From: an uncultured Eubacteriales bacterium
GTDB lineage: Bacteria > Bacillota > Clostridia > Oscillospirales > Acutalibacteraceae
Direction of reading: 5' to 3'
Assembly: GCA_900315875.1 (NCBI GenBank)
Contig: ONAX01000040.1
Span: 1-41,112 of the forward strand
Length of the DNA: 41,112 bases
In this document: positions 1-8,370 of the stretch, one piece after another
Layout of the letters: the number at the start of each line of letters is the position of its first letter
Position numbering within the stretch: the first letter of the stretch is position 1
The notes under the pieces: generated by a model
Told to the model about the DNA's origin: nothing
Seen by the model: only the letters and a program-made list of their open reading frames with translations
Database searches by the model: none
Made by a program: the position numbers and the translations under genes

Positions 1-1
1 A

Positions 2-2452
2 GATGATGGATTTAATCCTGTTAATATTACAGCCTATATTAAAAATATAGGAACCGCCAAAGCGGTCAATGTATGCTCTTATATTTCTTTTATTTCTGAT
101 ACATTAATGAATACTTCTGAAGATACACCGTATAAAACTTCCCTGTTCGATCTGGAAGTTAATGCTATAAAAGTAATTAACTGGAAAGTAGAATTGCCAA
201 GATGGCTGCCAAGAGGTAACTATCAGTATACTATTAGCGTTGAAGCAGATAATACGGGATCAAAAAGCATTGCAAGAACTATTCATATTCCTGATCAAAA
301 AACAAATGATAATCGAATAACATGGTTTCCGAAAGAAATAATTACCGATTCATCATATGCAGATAATCTTTGTTTTAGAAATAACCGTATAAATTTTCTG
401 AATAAAATCGACTCACAAATGAGTGATTTATCGTATCCCATATCAAATGTATATTTTGATTTTTTGATTGATGGTTTAAAACCTGCAACCCAATATAATA
501 TTATTAATGAAAAAAATAAGCATTGGAGTGGTGCTTGTTATGGTATGTCTTCGGTTGTATCATTGATTAAAACAAAAAATATAACCCCCGGGAAATGGCA
601 AGAGCATGCTTCATGTGCTTATCATTTATACCCACCTGCTTATAATACGGATAAAAGAGTAGAATGTTTGATAAATTTTTATCATATAGCTCAATTTCTG
701 CCGGATATAAAGCAATATCAAGATGAGTATGCCCGAACATTTGGCAAAATTGATTATTCGTCAGATTTTGATGATTCTCATAATTTAGAATATGCAGTTT
801 CAGAGATAGGTAAAGTCAAACAGGGAGGATTTCCAGTAATGCTAGGTTTTACTTGGTATAGTGTATATAATGATTTTCCTGAAGATTTGAAAGAGAAACA
901 AAATCTTTCATATTATTTTGATTTTATTAAATCAATAGGAAATACATGGATTGAGCCAAATGGAAATATAATTGACTTTTCAAAGGCCGGATTCATTTCC
1001 ACTAATGGAAACTATTTTGACTTTGAGTATAAAAATCATTGTTATTCAGTTATAGGATTTGATAAAAATGGTCTAGAGGTAAAATCAGGAGAAAAAAAAT
1101 ACATAATTAAAAAAATTATATCAAAGTCTCATATGATATTAGGTTATGATGTTGAAATGGGAAATTATTTTGTTAATGGAAATAACTATAAATACAAAAT
1201 ATCAGTATATGATCCAAATAAACTAATAGAAACATATTTATATATAACTGAAAATTATAGTAATTGGTATTATGAACATATGAATCAAGTTTCTAATGAT
1301 AATAATATGCAAATTTTTAAAAGTCAGAATAATAAGGAATATAAAATGCTATACCTTGTGTTATCGGACGAAAGACTAATCAATATAAAAAATCCAGAAA
1401 CTTATGAGAATAATAATATTCTGACAGAATATACTCATGATACTTTTTCATCAAATCTTGAAAATATAAGCGGATTAGAAACGCCTAACAACTACTATGA
1501 AATTCACGGTTATAATATAAACAGAAATGATGAGATAAACATAGTGCCAACAATAGGAGTCACATCTGACAATGAAAACAATTCAAGCGCAACAATTACA
1601 CTTCCACCAAATCAGCCATATTATAAAATTGATCCATCATGGGGAAAAATTGATTCTTCCCTAAAAATCGGAGATTATTATTATATTGTAAAATCTGATT
1701 CAGCAGATTCAGCAACCGGGTACAGAAGCGGAGAATTAAACCTCATAAACAAATCCGGTGAATACAGATTGGGTATTACTGCAAATAATCCTATCAAGAA
1801 CCTACCGTGGTGTACTATACGTATCTCCGGCAATGGAAAAACCGCTTCGACGTTAAAAGTAGTATCAGATGGAATGGTAATGATAAGTGATAATATTAAT
1901 GGTATCCAAGCAGAAGCTTCAAATATTGATATGTTAATATACAACACCCCCCTCACCGCCACCTTTTCCACCGACTACCCCTCCGTAAAATTTATGGCAG
2001 TAGACGACGATACTCTGGGCGTATACGTAGACACCGACAGCGACGGTACATATGAAACCATTATCGCCGACAGTGAAGGCACGCAGTACGGTGACAGCAA
2101 TGAAAACCCGGAGCTGCCGCAGGAAGGCGGCGAAGCAAAGACGCAGGACGGCAGCACAAAGCCGGAAAGCCCAGGTGAAACACCGCGGGAAAGCACGCAG
2201 GAAAGCACGGAGCAAACATCCACCATACAGTCGCAGGGTGAACCGCAGCAAAACGCACCCGGCACCGAAAACACTGCAGATAATACCGAGCAGTCCGCAC
2301 CGCAGGAAAGCCCTGCAGCAGAAACGTTGCAGACGAGCAGCGAGCCGGTCGCAAGCACCGACTATGGCTTTGTGCCATGGATAGGTGCAGGAATCATAGC
2401 GGCTGTCGCAGCGGCAGCGGTGATAATTATGCTAAGGAAAAGGAAAGCATAA
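2..2452 (+). CDS. Papain-like (C39/C1-type) cysteine-peptidase surface protein, 5' partial
   Basis: The frame is open from base 2, so the gene starts outside the window; the Met at 107 is internal. Residue numbers below count from that Met. The first visible ~35 residues resemble a CARDB-type beta-sandwich adhesion module. A papain-fold triad is then readable: Cys144 in SGACYGMSS, His311 in KNHCYSVIGFD and Asp369 in VYDPN. From about residue 660 the chain becomes a low-complexity stalk rich in Glu, Gln, Ser, Thr and Pro. It ends in one hydrophobic segment (IGAGIIAAVAAAAVIIML) and an RKRKA tail, with no LPXTG motif, which suggests membrane anchoring outside the cell. Base composition shifts near 1940 from AT-rich to GC-rich inside the same frame, so the 3' end may be a recombined module. 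The peptidase assignment rests on motifs only; the substrate is unknown. Confidence 0.7.
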   Translation, partial: DDGFNPVNITAYIKNIGTAKAVNVCSYISFISDTLMNTSEDTPYKTSLFDLEVNAIKVINWKVELPRWLPRGNYQYTISVEADNTGSKSIARTIHIPDQKTNDNRITWFPKEIITDSSYADNLCFRNNRINFLNKIDSQMSDLSYPISNVYFDFLIDGLKPATQYNIINEKNKHWSGACYGMSSVVSLIKTKNITPGKWQEHASCAYHLYPPAYNTDKRVECLINFYHIAQFLPDIKQYQDEYARTFGKIDYSSDFDDSHNLEYAVSEIGKVKQGGFPVMLGFTWYSVYNDFPEDLKEKQNLSYYFDFIKSIGNTWIEPNGNIIDFSKAGFISTNGNYFDFEYKNHCYSVIGFDKNGLEVKSGEKKYIIKKIISKSHMILGYDVEMGNYFVNGNNYKYKISVYDPNKLIETYLYITENYSNWYYEHMNQVSNDNNMQIFKSQNNKEYKMLYLVLSDERLINIKNPETYENNNILTEYTHDTFSSNLENISGLETPNNYYEIHGYNINRNDEINIVPTIGVTSDNENNSSATITLPPNQPYYKIDPSWGKIDSSLKIGDYYYIVKSDSADSATGYRSGELNLINKSGEYRLGITANNPIKNLPWCTIRISGNGKTASTLKVVSDGMVMISDNINGIQAEASNIDMLIYNTPLTATFSTDYPSVKFMAVDDDTLGVYVDTDSDGTYETIIADSEGTQYGDSNENPELPQEGGEAKTQDGSTKPESPGETPRESTQESTEQTSTIQSQGEPQQNAPGTENTADNTEQSAPQESPAAETLQTSSEPVASTDYGFVPWIGAGIIAAVAAAAVIIMLRKRKA

Positions 2453-2455
2453 CTA

Positions 2456-3097
2456 TTACTTAACTCTCCCATCGCTTACGGTAACAATCCTCCCGGCTCT
2501 GGCGGCAATTTCAGGGTCGTGGGTTATCAGCACGATCGTAACACCCTGTGCGTTCAGACGCCTGAGAAGCCCTAACACATCCTCCCCGGAGCTGCGGTCA
2601 AGACTGCCCGTGGGTTCGTCCGCAAGAATAAGCCCCGGCTGCATTGCGACAGCTCTGGCTATTGCAACACGCTGCTGCTGACCGCCGGACAGCTCCTGCG
2701 GTCTGTGGGTGGCACGGGGCGACAGTCCCACCTCCTCAAGCGCCTGCAGTGCAAGCTTTCTGCGCCGGGATGCGGGAACTCTTCGGTAGATCATGGGCAG
2801 CTCGACGTTTTCAATTGCGCTGAGCGACGGTATCAGGTTGAAGCTCTGGAAAACAAAGCCGATATAGTTCCTGCGCAGCTCTCCGCGGCGGCGCTCACTG
2901 ATATTACATACCTCACTTCCGCACAGTCGGTAGCTTCCGCTGTCCGGCTCGTCAAGGCAGCCGATGATGTTCATAATTTTCACTTTCATGCTGACGTCTT
3001 TCAGGGCATGCACAGTATTGCAGCGCGTGCTGTAGCTTTTGCAAATTCCGCTCAGCTCTATTACAGATGTATCATTTTTTATATTTTCTGCCGGCAT
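2456..3097 (-). pseudogene. LolD/MacB-type ABC transporter ATPase lacking the Walker A loop
   Basis: The protein (213 aa) has nearly every mark of the MacB/LolD ATPase family: HALKDVS near the N-terminus, Q-loop FVFQSFNLIPSLSAIENVELP, signature LSGGQQQRVAIARA, Walker B LILADEPTGSLD and switch ITHDPE. The expected stretch of about 17-20 residues that carries GPSGSGKST is absent: VSMKVK runs straight into MNIIGCLDEPDSG, in frame, near 2965-2985. Without the P-loop lysine it should not bind or hydrolyse ATP, so it is most likely a dead gene or a non-catalytic subunit. The start ATG at 3097 has a good GGAGGG site. No permease lies beside it; the neighbour on the left is convergent and ends four bases away. 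Confidence 0.85.
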
Positions 3098-3279
3098 AAT
3101 ATCCCTCCGCTTTTTCTGTTATTATTACCCGACAGACTTATTTTATTACTCCATGCAAATTACCTGAATTTGCCAAATCCGCCAGCATCACCGCCCTCAT
3201 TTGTAAGTAATGCACAAATTCCAACCGCTCTGATATCGCATGTTCAACAATGATTTTTGGAAAATTTTCAAAAAACAGA

Positions 3280-3307
3280 TTGACAACTGCGCCCGATGTG
3301 TTATAAT
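3280..3307 (+). promoter_or_regulatory. Sigma-A promoter of the 81-residue protein gene
   Basis: TTGACA (3280-3285) and TATAAT (3302-3307) are both perfect consensus boxes, 16 bases apart. Transcription would start near 3314 and give a leader of about 75 bases. Confidence 0.85.
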
Positions 3308-3315
3308 AAACTCAG

Positions 3316-3365
3316 CGGACGGTCAAGGGATCGTCCGGAATAAACCTGCAAGGGCAGCAAAGCCC
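3316..3365 (+). promoter_or_regulatory. Structured 5' leader with two small hairpins
   Basis: CGGACG (3316-3321) pairs with CGTCCG (3332-3337), and GGGC (3352-3355) pairs with GCCC (3362-3365). Both lie between the promoter and the ribosome site AAGGAGG. There is no terminator-like U run, so a stability or translation role is as likely as a switch. Confidence 0.4.
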
Positions 3366-3389
3366 GCACTATCTAAGGAGGTTATTATT

Positions 3390-3635
3390 ATGGCAGCAAT
3401 AGAATTACACAACATTGACGTTCAGGAATTTCTCGCTGAGATCGATACCTGTGAGGGCGATGTATTCCTCGTAACAGACGAAGGTGACCGCCTCAACCTC
3501 AAGAGCAAGCTTTGCCAGCTTATCGGTCTGACCAAGCTCATCGAGGGCGGTAAGATTTCAAATGCACATATCGAGTGTCAGAATCCCGAAGATGAATCGA
3601 AGCTTTTCCGCTTCAACATGTTCGGCAACAAGTAA
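3390..3635 (+). CDS. Conserved small acidic protein, unknown function (81 aa)
   Basis: The start is the ATG at 3390, seven bases after AAGGAGG; an upstream in-frame Met at 3240 lies before the promoter and is not used. The product is a soluble, mixed alpha/beta small protein beginning MAAIELHNIDVQEFL, with no signal peptide or membrane segment. It has two cysteines but no metal-site pattern. It is a single-gene unit with consensus promoter, ordered leader and strong terminator, so probably well expressed. I do not recognise the family with certainty and give no function. Confidence 0.8.
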   Translation: MAAIELHNIDVQEFLAEIDTCEGDVFLVTDEGDRLNLKSKLCQLIGLTKLIEGGKISNAHIECQNPEDESKLFRFNMFGNK

Positions 3636-3654
3636 TTATAATTGCAAAAAACGG

Positions 3655-3682
3655 GGGTTGCGAGATGATCGCAGCCCTTTTT
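3655..3682 (+). terminator. Intrinsic terminator after the 81-residue protein gene
   Basis: GGGTTGCGA (3655-3663) pairs with TCGCAGCCC (3669-3677) with one G-U pair and a five-base loop, followed by TTTTT. Confidence 0.85.
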
Positions 3683-3758
3683 CTCATATTCACGTGCGGC
3701 CACGCCAACGGTGTGACCGTACTATTTTTCATGAATAGTTTTGTACATCCCTTTTGCA

Positions 3759-4124
3759 TTATTCAGGGCAGGTTATTCTCGCTATTTCCTCGATAGTGTG
3801 GTGAAGCTTGAAAACCATGTCATTGTCGGCAGCACGGTAGTACATTTCTTTGCCGTTTCGCGATGAGGTGATAAGTCCGGCACTTTTCAGCAGTCTCAGA
3901 TGGTGCGATACAGCCGGGCTTGACATCCCGGTAGCCGCGGCAATATTGATAACACATTCCTCACAGTGGCACAGAAGCCAGAAAATACGCAGCCTTGACG
4001 GATCGCCGAGCTGTCGCATAGCATCAGCAACGGCGGCAATAGTATCATCCGACGGCATTTTTTCTACCAGGTTATTATCCTTTTCATTATGCGCATGCGG
4101 CAAAATACGTTTTACTTCATCCAT
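3759..4124 (-). CDS. ArsR/SmtB-family metal-sensing repressor
   Basis: This is a winged-helix regulator of 121 residues, starting at the ATG at 4124 behind AAGGAG; the longer reading back to 4244 has no ribosome site. The body has LGDPSRLRIFWLL, a cysteine-rich alpha-3 stretch CHCEECV, the recognition helix SSPAVSHHLRLLKSAGL and the wing SSRNGKEMYYR. ArsR proteins of the CadC/CzrA type leave DNA on binding Zn, Cd, Pb or As. The alpha-3 cysteines plus the nearby HMA protein and P1B-2 ATPase point to a soft divalent metal such as Cd, Pb or Zn. It is transcribed away from the efflux genes, with one membrane-protein gene between. Its operator may be the palindrome at 5320-5339. Confidence 0.88.
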   Translation of the reverse strand: MDEVKRILPHAHNEKDNNLVEKMPSDDTIAAVADAMRQLGDPSRLRIFWLLCHCEECVINIAAATGMSSPAVSHHLRLLKSAGLITSSRNGKEMYYRAADNDMVFKLHHTIEEIARITCPE

Positions 4125-4204
4125 TGATGTCACTCCTTCATCGATACATTCTATTCTAATCCAAATTTTCAGAAATTGCAATACGTTCTTGCTGCGCGAT
4201 GATG

Positions 4205-4233
4205 TTGAAATCAAATATTGATTCTGATATAAT
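4205..4233 (+). promoter_or_regulatory. Sigma-A promoter of the 320-residue membrane protein gene
   Basis: TTGAAA (4205-4210), 17-base spacer, TATAAT (4228-4233). It lies in the divergent gap with the arsR gene. Confidence 0.75.
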
Positions 4234-4267
4234 ACTGTTGTCATAATGTCTTGCAGGAGAAACCAAT

Positions 4268-5230
4268 ATGATCGAAAAACTAAAGAAAAAAACCGAGGAA
4301 CTCTTTAAACCTGATAACACTGTAATAGAACCAAAGAAAAACCTTATACTTACAATCACTATAGCAGTCTGCGTTACCGCTTTATCCGGGGTGGTTTATT
4401 ATTTTACGGGCGATTATAAATATATTGTCATTGCAGTTATTGCCATGATTCCGCTTATTATTTTTGCGATCTTCGCTTTTTTCAAAGAAAAACGGCATGA
4501 TCGAAGCTCTGAAAAGGACAAGCAGGAATTTCTCAGCGGAGCGAAATATCGCAAAAAGGAATGGCGAACAGCATATTATCAGTATAAGGAAAAACACACA
4601 TTTGAAACAATCAGTAAAAAGGGTATGAAGCATGATCTGAAAAAAAGGTATCACAAAAAAGACTTTGGATATATAAGATCAGGATTTCTTCTGACAATAG
4701 GATCGGTATTAATACTTTTTATTTCTAAAACAGAATTAAAAGACAAGGCAGCAGCGATTTTTGGAATATTTTGCGGCGTGGTAATTTTTTCGATAGGTTT
4801 TCATGGTTTGATATCAGGTCCTGCACAAAAATTCTTTAAACAGCAGGCAGAACTGGCTGAAATTGAAAAATCCTACGTCAAAGGAAAAATGCTTTCGTTT
4901 GGTAACAATGGTATTAACGTAGGCAGCAGTTATACCGTAATATATACTCAAAATAATGTATTCGCCATTGATAACAATAAAATACAGGACATGACAAGAA
5001 AGATGGTTCGGGTAAAACAATACGAGGACAACCTGTACTCAGGACAGGAGTACAGATATTATGTCACCCTGATATATACTGACACAGACAATAAAACCAA
5101 AGCAATAAATGTACGCCTTGATGAATTTCAGTGCGAAATGATGATAGCTGAATTTAACAGGCGATTCTATCCCGAAAGAGAATATAGCAGCACTGCATTG
5201 GAAATAACAGAAAACTCGGTATCAGTATAG
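4268..5230 (+). CDS. Four-helix membrane protein with soluble C-terminal domain, unknown
   Basis: The protein has 320 residues; ATG 4268 follows AGGAGA. Two hydrophobic hairpins are visible: roughly residues 20-45 and 48-70, then 135-153 and 160-182. A very basic stretch rich in Lys lies between them, around 75-130. The C-terminal ~120 residues are soluble and strand-rich, with runs such as YTVIYTQNN and YYVTLIYTDTD. I recognise no family. It has its own promoter and sits between the ArsR gene and the metal-efflux unit; the link to metals is positional only. No metal-binding Cys or His cluster is visible in it. Confidence 0.75.
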   Translation: MIEKLKKKTEELFKPDNTVIEPKKNLILTITIAVCVTALSGVVYYFTGDYKYIVIAVIAMIPLIIFAIFAFFKEKRHDRSSEKDKQEFLSGAKYRKKEWRTAYYQYKEKHTFETISKKGMKHDLKKRYHKKDFGYIRSGFLLTIGSVLILFISKTELKDKAAAIFGIFCGVVIFSIGFHGLISGPAQKFFKQQAELAEIEKSYVKGKMLSFGNNGINVGSSYTVIYTQNNVFAIDNNKIQDMTRKMVRVKQYEDNLYSGQEYRYYVTLIYTDTDNKTKAINVRLDEFQCEMMIAEFNRRFYPEREYSSTALEITENSVSV

Positions 5231-5281
5231 CTTCTGCTAATATCCGGACTAAAATATGTTTTCATTTTATGCTTTCCCCTA

Positions 5282-5310
5282 TTGACAATCATAGAAAAGA
5301 GTGGTATATT
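5282..5310 (+). promoter_or_regulatory. Sigma-A promoter of the HMA/P1B-ATPase unit
   Basis: TTGACA (5282-5287), exact 17-base spacer, TATATT (5305-5310). The palindrome at 5320-5339 covers the expected start point. Confidence 0.85.
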
Positions 5311-5319
5311 ATATTTAAC

Positions 5320-5339
5320 GATTAAATAACCTTTTAATC
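5320..5339 (+). promoter_or_regulatory. Putative ArsR operator, perfect inverted repeat
   Basis: GATTAAA (5320-5326) and TTTAATC (5333-5339) form a perfect 7-base inverted repeat with a six-base centre, just downstream of the -10 box. ArsR-family operators are AT-rich imperfect palindromes of similar size in this position. Binding by the neighbouring repressor is inference. Confidence 0.6.
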
Positions 5340-5376
5340 AATGCGCTTTAAAATATACAAAATGAGGTGTTATATT

Positions 5377-5598
5377 ATGAAAAAAACATATAAAATCGAG
5401 GTTGACTGCGCTAACTGTGCCGCAAAAATGGAAGAGGCCGCAAAAAAGGTCGAGGGCGTTGCAGACTGCACCGTCAATTTTATGACACTTAAAATGAAGG
5501 TGGAATTCAAGGAAGGCTTCGATGAGCAGAAGGTCATGGATGATGTTTTCAAGGCATGCCGTAAAATCGAGCCTGACTGCGTGATCGCATACAAATAA
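5377..5598 (+). CDS. Stand-alone HMA-domain metallochaperone
   Basis: The product is a 73-residue protein made almost entirely of one heavy-metal-associated domain, with the beta-alpha-beta start MKKTYKIEVDCANCAAKMEE and metal site C-A-N-C (CxxC). Start ATG 5377 follows TGAGGTG. In many P1B ATPases this domain is fused to the pump's N-terminus; here it is the gene just before the pump, which lacks one. It probably hands a soft metal to the ATPase or senses it in the cytoplasm. A perfect hairpin separates the two genes and could adjust their ratio. The last cysteines (KACRKIEPDC) are additional possible ligands. Confidence 0.88.
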   Translation: MKKTYKIEVDCANCAAKMEEAAKKVEGVADCTVNFMTLKMKVEFKEGFDEQKVMDDVFKACRKIEPDCVIAYK

Positions 5599-5604
5599 TA
5601 TCTC

Positions 5605-5627
5605 ATATGCACTCAGTGAGTGCATAT
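5605..5627 (+). terminator. Intercistronic hairpin between HMA and ATPase genes (attenuator-like)
   Basis: ATATGCACTC (5605-5614) pairs perfectly with GAGTGCATAT (5618-5627) over a three-base loop, followed by ATTTTTC. The stem is AU-rich, so termination is probably partial. It begins seven bases after the HMA stop codon. Confidence 0.65.
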
Positions 5628-5675
5628 ATTTTTCAGAAACGATTAAACGTTCACTTAATTGAAAGCGGTGGTCTT

Positions 5676-7556
5676 ATGACAAAAAAACAAAAGAAAAACC
5701 TGATACGCATAATTGTATCTGCCGTACTTATGGTTGTATTCATTTTTATTCCGGTAGATTCGTGGATGCGCTTCGCCATGTTCATGATCCCCTACCTTAT
5801 TATAGGCTACGATATACTCATCAAGGCTGCAAAGGGCGTCATTCACCTGCAGCCGTTTGACGAATGCTTCCTTATGTCTGTTGCAACTATCGGAGCTATG
5901 ATTATTGCCGTAACAGGTCACGGAGATTATGTCGAGGCAATTGCTGTAATGCTTTTCTATCAGACAGGCGAATGGTTCCAGAGCTATGCTGTAGGAAAAA
6001 GCCGCAAAAGCATATCGGACCTTATGGATATCTGTCCGGAATATGCAAATGTCGAAACAGCGGACGGGCAGAAGGAAACTGACCCCGAAGACGTTGAGAT
6101 CGGCACTGTAATCGTCATCAAAGCCGGCGAGCGCATACCGATAGACGGAGTTGTAATATCCGGCAGTTCCATGCTCGACACCTCTGCTCTCACAGGAGAA
6201 AGCGTACCCAGATCGGTACACGAGGGCGACGAGGTAATAAGCGGCTGCGTAAACGGCAGCGGTGTTCTGAGAGTGAAAACAACAAAGCTTTTCGAGGATT
6301 CAACAGTAAGCCGTATTCTTGAGCTTGTCGAAAATGCAAGCTCCCGTAAATCCGGACGGGAATCGTTTATCACGAGATTTGCCCGTGTATACACTCCCGT
6401 AGTTGTACTTAGCGCACTGGCTCTGGCAATCATACCGCCGCTTATCAGCCTTCTCATAAGCGGTCAGCCGCATTGGGCAATGTGGATATACCGTGCGCTC
6501 ACCTTCCTGGTAATCAGCTGTCCGTGCGCACTTGTAATAAGCGTTCCGCTGAGCTTTTTCGCAGGCATAGGAGGCGCAGGAAAACAGGGAATACTGATAA
6601 AAGGCTCGAACTATCTTGAAATGCTGTCAAAGGCCGGCACGGTCATATTTGACAAAACTGGGACTCTTACAAAGGGCGTTTTCGAGGTAACTGAAATCTG
6701 CCCCGATGGCGCCACCGAAGACGAGCTGCTTTTGCTTGCGGCAGCTGCCGAGCAGTATTCGGGCCACCCGATAGCACTTTCACTTCTCAAGCGCTTCAAT
6801 GGCAGATCAGAGCTTCCGAAAGCAGAGGATGTCAGCGAAGTTGCTGGCAAGGGAATAACCGCACGTATCGGAAAAAGCTTTATTTGCGTAGGAAATTCAA
6901 AGCTGATGCAGGATAACGCAAAGGGCTTTGTGCCGAGTGATAAAAGCGGCACCGTTGTATATGTCAGCCGCGACGGTCAGTACATCGGACACATTGTGAT
7001 TTCCGATATTATCAAGGAGAATTCCGCAAAAGCACTAAAGGAGCTGAAAAAGACCGGAATACGCCGCACGGTAATGCTCACGGGCGACAGCAAAAAAGCC
7101 GCCGATGCTGCTGCACAAAAGCTTGGACTTGACGATGTTTACAGCGAGCTGCTGCCGGAGGACAAGGTAAGACTTACGGGCGAGATAATTGAAAAAAGCG
7201 GCAAGGGCGAAGCCGTGGTATTTGTCGGCGACGGTATTAACGACGCACCGGTGCTTACTGAAGCCGATATCGGCATAGCAATGGGCGCTATGGGTTCGGA
7301 CGCAGCAATAGAAGCCTCCGACATAGTTCTGATGGACGACGATCCGCTGAAAATATCCACAGCAATCGGCATTTCCAAAAAATGCATAAGAATAGTTAAC
7401 GAAAACATCTGGTTTTCAATCGGAGTCAAGGCAATATGCCTTATCCTCGGCGCTCTGGGCTTTGCAAATATGTGGATAGCCGTATTTGCCGATGTCGGAG
7501 TAATGGTCATAGCCGTTCTGAATGCTATGCGCAACCTGATACAGAAGAAAAAATGA
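5676..7556 (+). CDS. P1B-2-type heavy-metal-exporting ATPase (Zn/Cd/Pb)
   Basis: The 626-residue product is membrane-bound and pumps a divalent soft metal out of the cell using ATP. Visible motifs: actuator TGES (173-176), ion-channel CPC in SCPCALVISVP (282-284), phosphorylation site DKTGT (Asp326), His-Pro SGHP (364-365) and hinge GDGIND (518-523). The last helix has ADVGVMVIAVLNAMR; Asp-x-Gly there is the mark of the Zn/Cd/Pb (ZntA/CadA) class rather than the Cu class. No N-terminal HMA domain is present; the preceding gene supplies it. The ATG at 5676 gives a start just before the first helices, with only a weak GGTGG site, consistent with coupling to the upstream gene. Control by the ArsR protein is likely. 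Confidence 0.93.
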   Translation: MTKKQKKNLIRIIVSAVLMVVFIFIPVDSWMRFAMFMIPYLIIGYDILIKAAKGVIHLQPFDECFLMSVATIGAMIIAVTGHGDYVEAIAVMLFYQTGEWFQSYAVGKSRKSISDLMDICPEYANVETADGQKETDPEDVEIGTVIVIKAGERIPIDGVVISGSSMLDTSALTGESVPRSVHEGDEVISGCVNGSGVLRVKTTKLFEDSTVSRILELVENASSRKSGRESFITRFARVYTPVVVLSALALAIIPPLISLLISGQPHWAMWIYRALTFLVISCPCALVISVPLSFFAGIGGAGKQGILIKGSNYLEMLSKAGTVIFDKTGTLTKGVFEVTEICPDGATEDELLLLAAAAEQYSGHPIALSLLKRFNGRSELPKAEDVSEVAGKGITARIGKSFICVGNSKLMQDNAKGFVPSDKSGTVVYVSRDGQYIGHIVISDIIKENSAKALKELKKTGIRRTVMLTGDSKKAADAAAQKLGLDDVYSELLPEDKVRLTGEIIEKSGKGEAVVFVGDGINDAPVLTEADIGIAMGAMGSDAAIEASDIVLMDDDPLKISTAIGISKKCIRIVNENIWFSIGVKAICLILGALGFANMWIAVFADVGVMVIAVLNAMRNLIQKKK

Positions 7557-7563
7557 CAAAGAA

Positions 7564-7600
7564 ACTGCCGCACCAGAAAAGATGCGGCAGTCCCTTTTTT
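7564..7600. terminator. Bidirectional intrinsic terminator
   Basis: ACTGCCGCA (7564-7572) and TGCGGCAGT (7583-7591) pair perfectly. TTTTTT follows on the plus side and a T-rich run on the minus side, serving the convergent ATPase and kinase genes. Confidence 0.88.
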
Positions 7601-7623
7601 GAAAGGTTGGTATTAACTTATAA

Positions 7624-8370
7624 TCACTGATAATCTACTACATCTACCCAGCTCTTCAGGAATTCAGCCTCTTCGGGCTTTTTCTTCACAAGCTGAGAAG
7701 CAGCAACTATCGGAAGCCACTGCTGAACGTACTGCTTTGCAGTATCGCTCTTTGCACAGAAGATATTCATATACATATCAGCTGTAGCCTTGCCCTTATT
7801 GAGGGCGAACAGCAGATATGTCCTTGCAGCGTCTGCAGATGCATTGCCCTGTGTTGCATGTGACCAGTCGATGATATGCGGATTTCCCTGGGGGTCAATG
7901 ATGATATTCGAGGGGTTGAAATCTCCGTGGCAGAGCTTGTTGTGACGGGGCATGCTGTCCAGTCTTGTGTGCAGCTCATAGCGGATAGTAGCGTCAACCT
8001 CGCCGCCGAGAGATGAAATCTTGCGGTTCATCTTATCCTTCAGCTTATTGAGCAGCGGAGCCTTCTTGCTCTGGACCTTGAGCTGAAGATCAACGAATTC
8101 CTTCATGTATTTTTCAAAATTATCGGGATCCTCAGTCATTATCTGTTCAAGGGTCTTGCCCTCGATGTATTCCATTGTAATAGCCCACTGACCGTCAATA
8201 AGCGAAACAGATTTCAGCGCAGGAATAGGAAGTCCTGTTTCCTCTACTCTTGACTGATTGAGCGCCTCGTTGAGGACATCCGACTTCGGGAATTTATCGG
8301 AAAAGACCTTTACAACATTGTCGCCGTCCCTGTAAATAACCTTTTCCTTTCTTGTAGCAATAATATCCAT
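7624..8370 (-). CDS. Aminoglycoside phosphotransferase/choline-kinase-like small-molecule kinase
   Basis: The protein has 248 residues; the start is the ATG at 8370 behind AAAGGAGA rather than the further Met at 8427. The kinase catalytic loop CHGDFNPSNIIID and the metal site HIIDWSHA give the Brenner pattern HGDxxxxN...D of APH-fold kinases. An N-lobe with VIYRDGDNVVKVF supplies the ATP-side lysine, and MEYIEGKTLEQI is the hinge. The family is widespread in anaerobes outside resistance contexts, so a metabolic or unknown hydroxyl substrate is more likely than an antibiotic. It is a single gene between two terminated units. The substrate cannot be read from the sequence. Confidence 0.82.
   Translation of the reverse strand: MDIIATRKEKVIYRDGDNVVKVFSDKFPKSDVLNEALNQSRVEETGLPIPALKSVSLIDGQWAITMEYIEGKTLEQIMTEDPDNFEKYMKEFVDLQLKVQSKKAPLLNKLKDKMNRKISSLGGEVDATIRYELHTRLDSMPRHNKLCHGDFNPSNIIIDPQGNPHIIDWSHATQGNASADAARTYLLFALNKGKATADMYMNIFCAKSDTAKQYVQQWLPIVAASQLVKKKPEEAEFLKSWVDVVDYQ

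Noticed and set aside
1934-2384. Several overlapping frames on both strands in the GC-rich stalk region
   Set aside because: They are by-products of the biased codon use of the surface-protein stalk, with no ribosome sites.
7624-8370. Aminoglycoside resistance gene
   Set aside because: Only the kinase fold is evident; the setting is housekeeping and the family is broad in anaerobes.
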